From positions 1,134,588 through 1,198,587 of the forward strand of contig NZ_CP056199.1 in assembly GCF_013782625.1 (NCBI RefSeq): a DNA stretch of 64,000 nt. Direction: 5' to 3'. The notes beneath the pieces are model-generated. The model saw nothing but the letters and a program-made list of their open reading frames with translations, was not told the DNA's origin and searched no databases. The DNA comes from Enterobacter sp. RHBSTW-00994 (GTDB taxonomy: Bacteria; Pseudomonadota; Gammaproteobacteria; Enterobacterales; Enterobacteriaceae). This document shows, piece after piece, positions 8,881 through 17,841 of the stretch. Every line of letters starts with the position of its first letter. Position 1 is the first letter of the stretch. The translations under genes were made by a program, and so were the position numbers.

Positions 8881-9375
8881 TTACTCGCTGACGGTCACGC
8901 TTGTAATCACAACGTCTTCTTTAGGAACGTCCTGGTGCATACCGCTGCGGCCAGTAGAAACGCTTTTGATCTTATCAACAACGTCCATACCTTCAACCAC
9001 TTCTGCGAATACGCAATAGCCCCAACCCTGCAGGCTTTCGCCAGAGAAGTTCAGGAAGTCGTTGTCAGCCACGTTGATGAAGAACTGTGCGGTTGCAGAG
9101 TGCGGCGCCTGAGTACGCGCCATTGCCAGCGTACCACGGGTGTTTTTCAGGCCGTTGTTCGCTTCGTTTTTGATCGCTTCTTTGGTTTCTTTCTGGTTCA
9201 TGCCCGGTTCGAAACCGCCACCCTGGATCATAAAGCCGTTGATCACACGGTGGAAAATTGTGTTGTTGTAGAAACCTTCGCGGCAGTAGTCCAGGAAGTT
9301 TTTAACTGTTTCAGGCGCTTTGTCATCAAAGGTTTTGATTACGATATCGCCATGATTAGTGTGGAAAGTAACCAT
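8881..9375 (-). CDS. ppiB: PpiB, cytoplasmic cyclophilin-type peptidyl-prolyl isomerase, 164 aa
   Basis: Catalyses cis-trans isomerisation of Xaa-Pro bonds. It has the cyclophilin active-site segment [13 protein letters not shown] near residues 40-52 and the later [10 protein letters not shown] and GYCVFAEV elements. There is no signal peptide, which separates it from periplasmic PpiA. Length is that of E. coli PpiB (164). It is divergent from cysS, as in E. coli. Confidence 0.97.
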   Translation of the reverse strand: MVTFHTNHGDIVIKTFDDKAPETVKNFLDYCREGFYNNTIFHRVINGFMIQGGGFEPGMNQKETKEAIKNEANNGLKNTRGTLAMARTQAPHSATAQFFINVADNDFLNFSGESLQGWGYCVFAEVVEGMDVVDKIKSVSTGRSGMHQDVPKEDVVITSVTVSE

Positions 9376-9549
9376 TTTTGCATCCTGTTCCGTTATTGTG
9401 GTGCGTCGACCCGTGTTCGAGTCACATATAGGGGCTTGTTATAGCATAACCACAGGATGCGATCACCTTGCATTGTGTGCTGCTTCAGGTTTGAATTACG
9501 GGTAGAATACCCGGTTTTCGTCCACACACGTGTTTACATGGAATCTTCG

Positions 9550-10935
9550 ATGTTAAAAATCTTTAATACAATGACGCGCCAAAAAGAGGAATTTAAACCT
9601 ATCCATGCCGGGGAAGTTGGCATGTACGTGTGTGGTATTACGGTTTACGATCTCTGTCATATCGGCCATGGCCGTACCTTTGTTGCCTTTGACGTTGTTT
9701 CGCGCTACCTGCGTTTCCTGGGCTACAACCTGAAGTACGTCCGCAATATCACCGATATCGACGACAAAATCATTAAGCGTGCTAATGAAAACGGCGAAAG
9801 CTTTGTCGCGCTGGTGGATCGTATGATCGTGGAAATGCACAACGATTTTGATGCGTTAAATATTCTGCGCCCGGACAGTGAACCGCGTGCGACCCACCAT
9901 ATTCACGAAATTATCGACATCACCGAAAAGCTGATTGAACGTGGTCATGCCTATGTTGCAGATAACGGCGACGTGATGTTCTCCGTGCCGACCGATCCGG
10001 CGTATGGCCAGTTATCCCGTCAGGATCTGGATCAACTGCAGGCCGGTGCGCGTGTCGATGTGGTCGACGTGAAACGTAATCCGATGGACTTTGTCCTGTG
10101 GAAGATGTCCAAAGAGGGCGAACCAAGCTGGCCATCCCCGTGGGGTGAAGGGCGTCCAGGCTGGCACATCGAGTGTTCTGCGATGAACTGCAAACAGCTG
10201 GGTAAACATTTCGATATTCACGGTGGCGGCTCTGACCTGATGTTCCCGCACCACGAAAACGAAATCGCGCAGTCTACCTGTGCCCACGGTGGCGAGTACG
10301 TTAACTACTGGATGCACTCCGGAATGGTGATGGTTGACCGTGAGAAGATGTCCAAATCGCTGGATAACTTCTTTACCGTGCGTGACGTGCTGAAATATTA
10401 CGATGCGGAAACGGTGCGTTATTTCCTGATGTCTGGTCACTACCGTAGCCAGTTGAACTACAGCGAAGAGAACCTGAAGCAGGCACGCTCCGCTCTGGAG
10501 CGCCTCTACACTGCGCTGCGCGGTACGGATAAATCGGCTGCACCGGCGGGTGGCGAGGTCTTTGAAGCGAGGTTTGTGGAGGTGATGAATGATGATTTCA
10601 ATACCCCGGAAGCCTACTCCGTATTGTTCGACATGGCGCGTGAAGTAAACCGTCTGAAGTCTGAAGATATGGCGGCGGCAAACGCGCTGGCCTCTCATCT
10701 GCGTAAGCTTTCTGCCGTTCTGGGTCTACTGGAGCAGGAGCCGGACGTGTTCCTGCAAAGCGGTGCTCAGGCGGATGAGGGTGAAGTCGCGGAGATCGAA
10801 GCCCTGATTAAGGCACGTCTGGAAGCGCGTCAGGCGAAAGACTGGGCGGCGGCAGATGCGGCGCGTAACCGTCTGACTGAGATGGGCATTATTCTGGAAG
10901 ACGGCCCGCAGGGAACCACCTGGCGTCGTAAGTAA
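9550..10935 (+). CDS. cysS: CysS, cysteinyl-tRNA synthetase, 461 aa
   Basis: Charges tRNA-Cys. The class I signatures HIGH (residues 37-40) and KMSKS (near 266-270) are present, and Cys28, with later Cys and His residues in the catalytic core, supplies the zinc site. The start [10 protein letters not shown] matches E. coli and gives its length of 461; upstream in-frame starts extend into the divergent promoter region. One difference from the E. coli enzyme is KMSKSLD instead of KMSKSLG directly after the signature. A hairpin terminator follows. Confidence 0.97.
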   Translation: MLKIFNTMTRQKEEFKPIHAGEVGMYVCGITVYDLCHIGHGRTFVAFDVVSRYLRFLGYNLKYVRNITDIDDKIIKRANENGESFVALVDRMIVEMHNDFDALNILRPDSEPRATHHIHEIIDITEKLIERGHAYVADNGDVMFSVPTDPAYGQLSRQDLDQLQAGARVDVVDVKRNPMDFVLWKMSKEGEPSWPSPWGEGRPGWHIECSAMNCKQLGKHFDIHGGGSDLMFPHHENEIAQSTCAHGGEYVNYWMHSGMVMVDREKMSKSLDNFFTVRDVLKYYDAETVRYFLMSGHYRSQLNYSEENLKQARSALERLYTALRGTDKSAAPAGGEVFEARFVEVMNDDFNTPEAYSVLFDMAREVNRLKSEDMAAANALASHLRKLSAVLGLLEQEPDVFLQSGAQADEGEVAEIEALIKARLEARQAKDWAAADAARNRLTEMGIILEDGPQGTTWRRK

Positions 10936-10952
10936 TTTTCCCCTCATCCTGA

Positions 10953-10975
10953 CCCTCTCTCTTTGGGGGAGGGGG
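10953..10975. repeat. CCCTCTCCC-type palindrome, copy 2 (degenerate)
   Basis: CCCTCTCTCTTTGGGGGAGGGGG, an imperfect version of the dispersed palindrome, immediately after cysS. Confidence 0.6.
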
Positions 10976-10984
10976 CAAATACGA

Positions 10985-11010
10985 AAAACGGCAACCTGAG
11001 TTGCCGTTTT
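10985..11010. terminator. Bidirectional terminator between cysS and ybcI
   Basis: AAAACGGCAA (10985-10994) pairs with TTGCCGTTTT (11001-11010). A-rich and T-rich flanks give a T tract on either strand, so it serves both convergent genes. Confidence 0.85.
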
Positions 11011-11014
11011 GCTT

Positions 11015-11536
11015 TTATCTCCGCTTCCACCATAACAGCCCCATCAACACGCCCCCCGGCAGCCAGACCCACAGTAATTCAGAGATAATCACTTGATGCC
11101 CGTACGGCGTGGCATAACGCGACAGGGCAAATGGCGCGACTTTAATCACCTGCCACGGCGCGAAGAACCGTTCATCTGACCACGGCCAAAGCCAGCCGAC
11201 CCCTTTGCCGCCTGTCGTCACCGAATCGAGTAAGCTGTGAGAGAGCAGTGAGACCGTCAAAAACAGCCAGCAGCGCATTAGCCCGGCTCTGAACCACCGT
11301 CGACCGACCAGGACACAGAGAATTGGCACGATGAACGCAAACAACAACGAATGCGTAAACCCGCGATGGCCGAAAATATTGCCGTAGGCCACACCGAATT
11401 TAAACGCCAGAACATCGGCATCCGGCAGCATGGCAAGGACAATTCCGGCAAAAAGTAAACGAGGAGGGATCACTTTAGTGCCCAGGCCTAAGCCCAGACA
11501 AAGTGGTACAGCGGCGTGGGTGATAATGGTCGGCAT
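11015..11536 (-). CDS. ybcI: YbcI, DUF457 inner-membrane metal-dependent hydrolase family, 173 aa
   Basis: Starts MPTIITHAAV, the N-terminal motif with a buried His shared by YbcI/YdjM (DUF457, LexA-regulated in YdjM). It has about four membrane spans with conserved HRGFTHSLLFA and SHSLLDS segments that supply the His and Asp residues. Length equals E. coli YbcI (173). The biochemical role is unknown in any species. Gene order cysS-ybcI is conserved with E. coli. Confidence 0.9.
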   Translation of the reverse strand: MPTIITHAAVPLCLGLGLGTKVIPPRLLFAGIVLAMLPDADVLAFKFGVAYGNIFGHRGFTHSLLFAFIVPILCVLVGRRWFRAGLMRCWLFLTVSLLSHSLLDSVTTGGKGVGWLWPWSDERFFAPWQVIKVAPFALSRYATPYGHQVIISELLWVWLPGGVLMGLLWWKRR

Positions 11537-11608
11537 CGTAATAATCCATGGTAAATCATGGAAATATAGCAGTTAATCGGCCTGGGTAACGCGTAGCTAA
11601 ATCTGAAA

Positions 11609-12625
11609 TTATGCGGATTCCCGTGCGATAAGCTGCCCGGAAAGCGTAATTCGCTGGGTTTGCAGTTCTGGCTCTTTCAGTTTACGAATCATCAGCCCGG
11701 CAGCCTGGCGGCCGGTCTCTTCACTGGCTGAAGAGACGTAGGTGAACGACGGAGAGGTGAGATTAACATGCAGCATATCTTCAAAGCCCACCAGTGCGAC
11801 CTGTTGCGTTAAAAACACATCTTTCCCGACGGTGCGCCCCACATGATGGATCCCGGAAATGGAGCCGATCATCGCATCTGGTGAATGGCAAAGCAGGGCG
11901 GTGATGGTGTTGTTTTTCTCCAGCAACTGACGTGTCGCCAAACCTGCAGCCTGGGTGTCGTCGCTACAGGCCGGGGCTGACTCTTCACGATTAACCAGGC
12001 CGTATTGTGCCATTGCGCTACGAAAACCGAGCAGGCGCTGTTCGCGAATAAGGCAGCCTTCACGTCCACCAATGTAGGCAATATTGCGGTGACCGCGTTC
12101 AATAAGGTAACGGGTTGCCAGGCTTGCGGCCTGGCGGTTATCACGCATCACCAGATTGCAGGGCTCATTCAGCAGGGACTGTGAGACGGCAACCAGAGGT
12201 AACGGGCATTCACGGATTTGTGCGGGTAGAGAGGATGTGCGCGTATCCGAGGCCAGATAAATGACGCCAGCCACCCCTTGCTGTTTAAACGAGAGCAGGC
12301 AGCGTTCAAGATGTTCGTGGTCGTTAAGCGGTTGACCGAGAAAAACCATAAACCCTTGTTTTTCTAGCTCCTGCACGATGCTTGCCATCACCTTAATGGA
12401 GAAGCTGTCGCTGAAATCACGCAGGATAAGGCCGATAAGATTGGAGGTATTGGCGCGAAGATTCGCGGCGGCGACGTTGTGAACATACCCGAGCGTATTG
12501 ATGGCAGCATGGACTTTCTCAATGGTCGCTTCTGAGATTTTCCCTTTCTGGCGGAGTACCAGCGATACGGTAGATACCGATACGCCAGCCTGCTTTGCGA
12601 CATCAATAATGCTGACTTTCTTCAA
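11609..12625 (-). CDS. LacI/GalR-family regulator (MalI-like), 338 aa
   Basis: N-terminal helix-turn-helix VSIIDVAKQAGVSVSTVSL with hinge helix ANLRA (residues about 1-60), followed by a periplasmic-binding-protein-like effector domain. Overall layout and several stretches resemble MalI, the repressor beside malX in E. coli. It lies 84 bp downstream of a PTS permease gene on the same strand, and a palindrome with a central AACGTT before that permease is the likely operator. The effector is probably the transported sugar or its phosphate. The gap has a hairpin (ACGTCTCC/GGAGACGT) that may lower regulator expression. Confidence 0.85.
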   Translation of the reverse strand: MKKVSIIDVAKQAGVSVSTVSLVLRQKGKISEATIEKVHAAINTLGYVHNVAAANLRANTSNLIGLILRDFSDSFSIKVMASIVQELEKQGFMVFLGQPLNDHEHLERCLLSFKQQGVAGVIYLASDTRTSSLPAQIRECPLPLVAVSQSLLNEPCNLVMRDNRQAASLATRYLIERGHRNIAYIGGREGCLIREQRLLGFRSAMAQYGLVNREESAPACSDDTQAAGLATRQLLEKNNTITALLCHSPDAMIGSISGIHHVGRTVGKDVFLTQQVALVGFEDMLHVNLTSPSFTYVSSASEETGRQAAGLMIRKLKEPELQTQRITLSGQLIARESA

Positions 12626-12709
12626 AACCGCTCCCTGAAATTTACCGATTATCAGCCAGATAAGACAACGTCTCCCAGAGTACAGGAGACGTGTCAGTCC
12701 GGCATCTTA

Positions 12710-14209
12710 TTATTTGCCGATCATGGTGGACATGGTTTGGGCGATAAACTGTGCTCTGGCTCCAAATATTACCTGGATGCCGTTGTCCCCGACAAAGACC
12801 ACGCCGCGTGCGCCAAGACCGTTCAGACCATCCTTATCCACCTCATCGCTTTTTGCCACTTCAAGGCGCAAGCGAGTGATGCACGAGCCCACGGAGTCGA
12901 TGTTCTTCGCGCCACCCAGCAGAGTGATAATCTCGGTCGCAATTTCGGTGTCGGTTTTATCGTCCGTGGTGGTGGTGACTTCAGTACGGCCCGGCGTTTT
13001 AACATCGAAACGGCGAATGACGTAGCGGAAGGTGAAGTAGTAAATCAGCGCCATCGGGATACCGATAATGACCGCGTTCAGGAAGTTGGTTTGATAGCCA
13101 TTAAATGATGGCAGGATCCCAAACGACAGGTAGTCGATAAACCCGGCAGAGAACGATTTTGCAATGTGCGCATGCAGCAGGTACATCGTCATGTAGGCCA
13201 GGCCGGCCATAATGGCGTTAAAGACGTACAGGATTGGCGCAACAAAAATAAAGGTGAACTCGACTGGTTCGGTAATGCCTGTCAGGAAGCAGGTTAATGC
13301 TGCGGAGAACAGAATGCCGAAGGCGATCTTTTTGTTTTTGGTGTGAGCTTCGTGATACATCGCAAGGCATGCCGCAGGCAGTGCAAACAGCATCAGCGGG
13401 AACTCACCCTGCATGAACTTACCGGCATTCTGGTAGGTATCGCTGCTGAAGGATTTTGTCCCTTCTTCCAGCATTTTGAACCAGATAGTCTGGTCGCCAT
13501 GGATCACCTGGCCTGCCTGGGTGGTGTAGTCGCCAAACGAGTACCAGAACGAAGGATACCAGATGTGGTGCAGGCCAAGCGGGATGAGTGCGCGTTCAAC
13601 CAGACCGAAGATAAAGGTCGATGCGGCCTGATTATCTCCGTTAACAATAACGGAAAGCGCATCGATACCCGCCTGGATGTGTTGCCAGACGTAGGGCAGC
13701 AGCAGACCAAGAACGAAGGATAAAAAAGCGGTGGCAATGGCGACAAAACGTTTACCCGAGAAGAAGCCGAGGAATTCCGGCAACTGCATGGTGTGGAAAC
13801 GGTTGTAGCACCACGCGGCGAGAATACCGCAAATCAGACCGCCGAAAACGCCCATCTGTAAGGTGGGGATCCCCACGACCATCGCGTATTTTCCACCCTG
13901 GGAAGCCATCTCTGGCGTGATGCTGAGCACCGTTCCGATGGTGATGTTTGTGACAAAAACCGACACCGCAGCGGAGAGTGCGGCGATACCGGATTCCGAT
14001 GCCAGACCCACAGCAGAGCCGATAGCGAACAGCATCGGCAGGTTATCAAAAATGACGCCACCCGCGTTCATCATCAGTGGCAGATGGAATTTATCCCCGA
14101 AGGCCAACAGCAGACCTGCAGCAGGAAGGAGTGAAATTGGCAGCATTAATGCGCGACCAATCATCGATAACTTTGACAACGATTTAACAAACCCTGATAT
14201 CAGACTCAT
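12710..14209 (-). CDS. PTS sugar permease EIIC-EIIB (glucose/maltose/GlcNAc superfamily), 499 aa
   Basis: Imports and phosphorylates a hexose or glucoside. Residues 1-400 form the EIIC channel, with ITEPVEFTFIFVAPILYVFNA as the conserved sugar-site segment and GLHHIWYPSFW upstream. An acidic/Thr linker leads to an EIIB domain (about 420-499) whose phosphorylated Cys is near residue 443 in SVGSCITRLRLEV. No EIIA domain is fused, so it must use Crr. Similar proteins are PtsG, MalX and alpha-glucoside permeases; the substrate cannot be fixed here. It is not part of the E. coli K-12 locus, so it is an insertion between ybcI and ybcJ together with its LacI regulator. Confidence 0.88.
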   Translation of the reverse strand: MSLISGFVKSLSKLSMIGRALMLPISLLPAAGLLLAFGDKFHLPLMMNAGGVIFDNLPMLFAIGSAVGLASESGIAALSAAVSVFVTNITIGTVLSITPEMASQGGKYAMVVGIPTLQMGVFGGLICGILAAWCYNRFHTMQLPEFLGFFSGKRFVAIATAFLSFVLGLLLPYVWQHIQAGIDALSVIVNGDNQAASTFIFGLVERALIPLGLHHIWYPSFWYSFGDYTTQAGQVIHGDQTIWFKMLEEGTKSFSSDTYQNAGKFMQGEFPLMLFALPAACLAMYHEAHTKNKKIAFGILFSAALTCFLTGITEPVEFTFIFVAPILYVFNAIMAGLAYMTMYLLHAHIAKSFSAGFIDYLSFGILPSFNGYQTNFLNAVIIGIPMALIYYFTFRYVIRRFDVKTPGRTEVTTTTDDKTDTEIATEIITLLGGAKNIDSVGSCITRLRLEVAKSDEVDKDGLNGLGARGVVFVGDNGIQVIFGARAQFIAQTMSTMIGK

Positions 14210-14256
14210 GCTGATTTCCCCCGAGTAGCGCCTTTAATTGGCGCTGTTATTGTAAG

Positions 14257-14283
14257 TATAACGTTTTAGTAGAACGTTCTACT
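14257..14283 (-). promoter_or_regulatory. Operator region for the PTS/LacI unit
   Basis: AGTAGAACGTTCTACT (14268-14283) is a perfect 16-bp palindrome with the central CG typical of LacI-family operators. An imperfect neighbour, TATAACGTTTTA (14257-14268), is centred 13 bp away. Both lie 48-75 bases before the permease start. The AACGTT core resembles the MalI operator. Confidence 0.75.
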
Positions 14284-14420
14284 TATCGTGAGGAAAGTGT
14301 GAAATTCGTGCAACTAAATTTTCACTTTTCAACAGATGAAATAGTGATTTTTTGAAGTTGATCGATAATTAACCGCGATGGAAATAGGGAGATTTGTCGG
14401 GAGTAGGAGGGGGATTCCCC

Positions 14421-14442
14421 TCTCTCCCCAAAGGGGCGAGAG
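14421..14442. repeat. CCCTCTCCC-type palindrome, copy 3
   Basis: TCTCTCCCC, spacer AAA, GGGGCGAGAGA. It is one of two copies in the 310-bp gap between the PTS permease and ybcJ. Confidence 0.65.
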
Positions 14443-14487
14443 AAAAAGGGCCTGATGCGAGGGAGAGTAAAAATAGCGCTGAACAGT

Positions 14488-14509
14488 CCCCTCTCCCTGT
14501 GGGAGAGGG
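14488..14509. repeat. CCCTCTCCC-type palindrome, copy 4 (perfect)
   Basis: CCCTCTCCC (14489-14497), TGT, GGGAGAGGG (14501-14509): a perfect 9-bp stem ending 10 bases past the ybcJ stop. It may act as the ybcJ-folD transcript end. Confidence 0.75.
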
Positions 14510-14519
14510 AGCAGACGAC

Positions 14520-14732
14520 TTACGCCGTCACCGTCACACTCTGACCTTCAAAACTCACGGTCTGCCCCGCGACGATCTTGCAACGTTTACGGGTTTCAAC
14601 CGCACCGTCCACTTTAACCAGACCATCAGCAATGGCGATTTTGGCCTGTGCGCCACTCTCGCTCCAGCCTTCCAGTTTTAGCAGATCGCACAACTCAACG
14701 TGCGGGTGTTTACCTAATGCAAATGTGGACAT
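14520..14732 (-). CDS. ybcJ: YbcJ, S4-like RNA-binding protein, 70 aa
   Basis: Small cytoplasmic protein with an S4/alpha-L RNA-binding fold, seen in LCDLLKLEGWSESGAQAKIAI and the GLVKVDGAVETRKR strand-turn. Length equals E. coli YbcJ (70). Its start lies 1 base after the folD stop, so the two genes form an operon, as in E. coli. The RNA target is unknown. Confidence 0.93.
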   Translation of the reverse strand: MSTFALGKHPHVELCDLLKLEGWSESGAQAKIAIADGLVKVDGAVETRKRCKIVAGQTVSFEGQSVTVTA

Positions 14733-14733
14733 C

Positions 14734-15600
14734 TTACGCTTCCTCTACGTCGTGATACTCTTCGCATGCCTGCAAAGTATTTTGAATCAGGGTTGCCACG
14801 GTCATTGGACCTACACCGCCCGGAACCGGAGTGATGTAGGATGCGCGTGCTGCGGCATCTTCAAACACCACGTCGCCAACCACTTTGCCGCTTTCAAGAC
14901 GGTTAATGCCCACGTCCACAACAATTGCGCCTTCTTTGATCCACTCACCAGGGATAAAGCCGGGTTTACCCACTGCGACGATCAGCAGATCGGCGTTCTC
15001 AACATGGTGACGCAGGTTTTTCGTAAAGCGGTGGGTCACGGTCGTGGTGCAACCTGCCAGCAGAAGCTCCATGCTCATGGGACGGCCAACGATATTAGAC
15101 GCGCCAATCACCACGGCATTCAGGCCATAGGTATCAATGTTGTAGCGCTCCAGCAGGGTAACAATGCCGCGCGGAGTGCATGGGCGCAGACGTGGCGCGC
15201 GCTGGCACAGACGGCCAACGTTATACGGATGGAAACCATCCACGTCTTTATCAGGCGCAATACGTTCAAGGACCTTCACGTTGTCGATGCCAGCAGGCAG
15301 AGGCAACTGCACCAGAATACCGTCGATTTCTTTATCGGCATTCAGGGTGTCAATCAGCTCAAGCAGTTCTGCTTCGCTGGTGGTTTCTGGCAAATCGTAT
15401 GAGCGGGAGACGAACCCCACTTCTTCGCACGCTTTGCGTTTGCTGCCGACATAAATCTGCGATGCCGGGTTGCTGCCGACCAGCACAACAGCTAACCCTG
15501 GTGCACGAAGTCCAGCCGCTTTTCGCGCCTTCACTTTTTCCGCGACTTCAGAGCGCACCTGCTGCGCAATCGTTTTACCGTCAATAATCTTTGCTGCCAT
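14734..15600 (-). CDS. folD: FolD, methylenetetrahydrofolate dehydrogenase/cyclohydrolase, 288 aa
   Basis: Bifunctional NADP-dependent enzyme of one-carbon metabolism. It shows the [13 protein letters not shown] active-site Lys segment, GILVQLPLP, the Rossmann motif [12 protein letters not shown], and the C-terminal [13 protein letters not shown]. Length matches E. coli FolD (288). It is first gene of folD-ybcJ, with the start at [13 protein letters not shown]. Confidence 0.97.
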   Translation of the reverse strand: MAAKIIDGKTIAQQVRSEVAEKVKARKAAGLRAPGLAVVLVGSNPASQIYVGSKRKACEEVGFVSRSYDLPETTSEAELLELIDTLNADKEIDGILVQLPLPAGIDNVKVLERIAPDKDVDGFHPYNVGRLCQRAPRLRPCTPRGIVTLLERYNIDTYGLNAVVIGASNIVGRPMSMELLLAGCTTTVTHRFTKNLRHHVENADLLIVAVGKPGFIPGEWIKEGAIVVDVGINRLESGKVVGDVVFEDAAARASYITPVPGGVGPMTVATLIQNTLQACEEYHDVEEA

Positions 15601-15919
15601 CAGAGAGAGGATTCCGTCTGTAACGTTTGAAAGGGGGATTGCCTATATTTTGTCAGAAGCGAGCGCCGCTGTCAGTCACCCATTGCGAGATTTCCACATT
15701 GGCCCCTTTGCTGATGGCATAAACCCTTTTTTATGTGTGGGCGTTTTCTTAGTGGGAATTAGGATGTAACCAGGAGATATCACAGTGTTTGGACATATTT
15801 TTATATTTATTGTTGCGCTACTTTATCTCTCCTGAAATAAGCCTTCAATTAATTGATTGAACGTATTTCTTATTCCCGATTATCGCGGGAAGGGCTTTCT
15901 ACATTTTAAAGGAATAGAC
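15601..15919. other. folD-fimA intergenic region
   Basis: This 319-bp, increasingly AT-rich stretch separates the divergent folD and fimA and must hold the fimA promoter and FimZ-responsive sites. I could not identify boxes with confidence. A very short frame at 15785-15835 (GTG start, AGGAG 8 bases upstream) would encode a 16-residue hydrophobic peptide, MFGHIFIFIVALLYLS. Whether it is translated is unknown. Confidence 0.5.
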
Positions 15920-16483
15920 ATGAAACTCAGCAATATTGCTTCAACCGTTATTGCGGCCCTGGTGCTGGCCGCTGGTGCTGCACACGCAGAAGATCCTGTA
16001 ACACCGGTTTATGTTAATGGCGGAACGGTACATTTTAAAGGTGAATTGGTTAACGCAGCATGTTCTGTGAATACTGAGTCTTCCGATCAAATTGTTAATC
16101 TCGGTCAATACCGTACGGCGAAATTCACCAAAGTTGGTGACACGACCTCGAATATTCCTTTCAACATCGTACTGAATGACTGTGATCCGCTGGTAGCGAA
16201 AACTGCAGCCGTAGCCTTTACCGGTCAGATTGATCCAACTGACAAAACGTTGTTGGCAGTAACGTCCGGCAGCAACGACAACACAGCAAAAGGTGTTGGT
16301 ATCGAGATCCTCGATAACAAATCCAGCACGCTGACCCCGGATGGCGCGTCCTTCTCCGCGGCGCAGAGCCTGATTCAGGGGACGAACACCCTGAGCTTTA
16401 CCGCACGTTATAAATCCACTGCAGCCACCACTGAACCTGGCATGGCTAACGCGGATGCAACCTTCGTAATGAAATACGAATAA
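15920..16483 (+). CDS. fimA: FimA, type 1 fimbrial major pilin, 187 aa
   Basis: Main structural subunit of the fimbrial rod. Signal peptide of about 23 residues ends in AHA; two Cys residues (NAACSVN and NDCDPL) form the pilin disulphide; the C-terminus has the donor-strand pattern ending in ATFVMKYE with the penultimate Tyr. The start at 15920 has AAAGGA upstream; an in-frame start 63 bases earlier lacks one and would precede the signal peptide. First gene of fimA-I-C-D-H-F, and a stable hairpin follows it. Confidence 0.92.
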   Translation: MKLSNIASTVIAALVLAAGAAHAEDPVTPVYVNGGTVHFKGELVNAACSVNTESSDQIVNLGQYRTAKFTKVGDTTSNIPFNIVLNDCDPLVAKTAAVAFTGQIDPTDKTLLAVTSGSNDNTAKGVGIEILDNKSSTLTPDGASFSAAQSLIQGTNTLSFTARYKSTAATTEPGMANADATFVMKYE

Positions 16484-16506
16484 GCCTTTTCCACAGGGAT
16501 GTTTCC

Positions 16507-16524
16507 GGCCTCAGGGAGGAGGCC
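16507..16524 (+). terminator. Hairpin between fimA and fimI
   Basis: GGCCTC (16507-16512) pairs with GAGGCC (16519-16524). It has no T tract, so it probably protects fimA mRNA or attenuates, and would help give an excess of major pilin over downstream products. Confidence 0.55.
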
Positions 16525-16552
16525 ACTTTCACGCTAAAGCTGAGAATGAAAG

Positions 16553-17092
16553 ATGATCAGGAAAAGGATGCTGCTGGCACTCGCGTTTGCACCATCAGTG
16601 ATGGCACACACTGTCATCGTGGATGGCGGGCAGGTTCATATCAGAGGCGAACTGGTCAATGGCGGTTGCGCTGTGGCGTCTGACAGCCAACATATGCGGG
16701 TCGAAATGGGACAGTACCGGACCAATTCGTTTTCTGGCGTGGGGAGTTTTTCTACGGTCAATGTCCCTTTTGCCATACGGTTGGTGGATTGCAGCATGGA
16801 TGTCTCACGCAGCGTGGGGATCCAGTTTCAGGGCGTAACGCCAGCGGAAGATCCACAGGTCTTTATCGCGACATCGCGGGCGGGAGAGGCCCCGGTAAAC
16901 AGTGGCGTCGGGCTGGCCCTTTTTGACGAACAGCAACGGCAGATTATCCCAAATACGGCCCCGACGAGCACATTACCGCTAGAAACGAGCGAGCTTGCTT
17001 TTCATTTTAGCGCCCGTTATCGGGCGATTTCCGAACATCTTGTACCGGGCAATATTCAGTCTGATGTCTGGTTTACATTGATTTATCCATAA
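16553..17092 (+). CDS. fimI: FimI, fimbrial minor subunit, 179 aa
   Basis: Pilin-like protein with a signal peptide ending near VMA, the Cys pair (NGGCAVA, LVDCSMD) and the C-terminal pilin strand ending TLIYP. It parallels FimA closely in its first half (the [17 protein letters not shown] stretch). In E. coli, FimI is proposed to stop rod growth at the usher. The order fimA-fimI-fimC is that of Salmonella and E. coli fim. Confidence 0.88.
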   Translation: MIRKRMLLALAFAPSVMAHTVIVDGGQVHIRGELVNGGCAVASDSQHMRVEMGQYRTNSFSGVGSFSTVNVPFAIRLVDCSMDVSRSVGIQFQGVTPAEDPQVFIATSRAGEAPVNSGVGLALFDEQQRQIIPNTAPTSTLPLETSELAFHFSARYRAISEHLVPGNIQSDVWFTLIYP

Positions 17093-17135
17093 CGCCGTAC
17101 ACACCCGCGAACATATTATTAAAGGTATTGTAGTG

Positions 17136-17828
17136 ATGAACGCCATGTTTAAATCAGGCCTGATCTTCTCTCTTATTTTGATGCTTTTTTCTCTGCCGGC
17201 CAGTGCGTCCGGTGGTATTGCGCTGGGCGCAACACGCGTTATTTATCCGGCGGAAGCGAAACAAACATCGCTGGCGATTACAAACAGCAATAAGCAGGAA
17301 CGTTATTTAATTAACGCCTGGATCGAAAACGATCGTGGTGAAAAAGAAAAAAGCTTCGTTGTTACGCCGCCGCTGTTTGTCAGTGAACCTGACAGCGAAA
17401 ATACGCTGCGTATTATTTATACAGGCGCACCACTGCCCACCGATCGCGAGTCCCTCTTCTGGATGAATGTGAAAGCGATCCCATCAGTGAATAAGGCCAC
17501 ACTGGAAGGAAAAAACGTCCTGCAACTGGCTATTTTGTCGCGCATTAAGCTGTTCGTTCGTCCTAATAACCTGGCGATGCCGCCGGAAGAGGCGCTCTCT
17601 CAGTTACGCTTTGAACGAACGGGGGATCACCTGAAGGTGAGTAATGCTTCTCCGTATTATGTGACGCTGGTTAATCTGCAACTGGGTGGGCAGAAGCTGG
17701 ATAACCTGATGATTGCCCCTAAAAATTCGGCGCAGCAACGCCTCCCGGCGGCTGCGGGCGGCACGCTTTCCTGGCAGAGTGTGAATGACTATGGGGCGAT
17801 CACCCCGGCGCGCCGCGTCAGCCTGTAA
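17136..17828 (+). CDS. fimC: FimC, periplasmic fimbrial chaperone, 230 aa
   Basis: Immunoglobulin-like PapD-family chaperone that folds pilins by donor-strand complementation. The signal peptide ends at ASA, and family positions [11 protein letters not shown] (G1 side), [11 protein letters not shown] and [11 protein letters not shown] are present. The cleft Arg and Lys residues lie in TRVIYP and SRIKL. GTG at 17133 and ATG at 17136 are both possible starts; ATG is chosen for spacing of 10 bases to AAAGG. Length is typical. Confidence 0.92.
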   Translation: MNAMFKSGLIFSLILMLFSLPASASGGIALGATRVIYPAEAKQTSLAITNSNKQERYLINAWIENDRGEKEKSFVVTPPLFVSEPDSENTLRIIYTGAPLPTDRESLFWMNVKAIPSVNKATLEGKNVLQLAILSRIKLFVRPNNLAMPPEEALSQLRFERTGDHLKVSNASPYYVTLVNLQLGGQKLDNLMIAPKNSAQQRLPAAAGGTLSWQSVNDYGAITPARRVSL

Positions 17829-17841
17829 GCAGAGCCTGGTA

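Noticed and set aside
8647..9444. 265-codon plus-strand frame across lpxH and ppiB
   Set aside because: Antisense to two well-conserved genes and lacks any recognisable domain.
10012..10698. 228-codon minus-strand frame inside cysS
   Set aside because: Shadow of a strongly conserved synthetase; composition fits an antisense artefact.
15601..15919. Invertible fimS-type promoter switch before fimA
   Set aside because: No pair of short inverted repeats flanking about 300 bp was seen, and no fimB/fimE-like genes are present; the locus follows Salmonella organisation.
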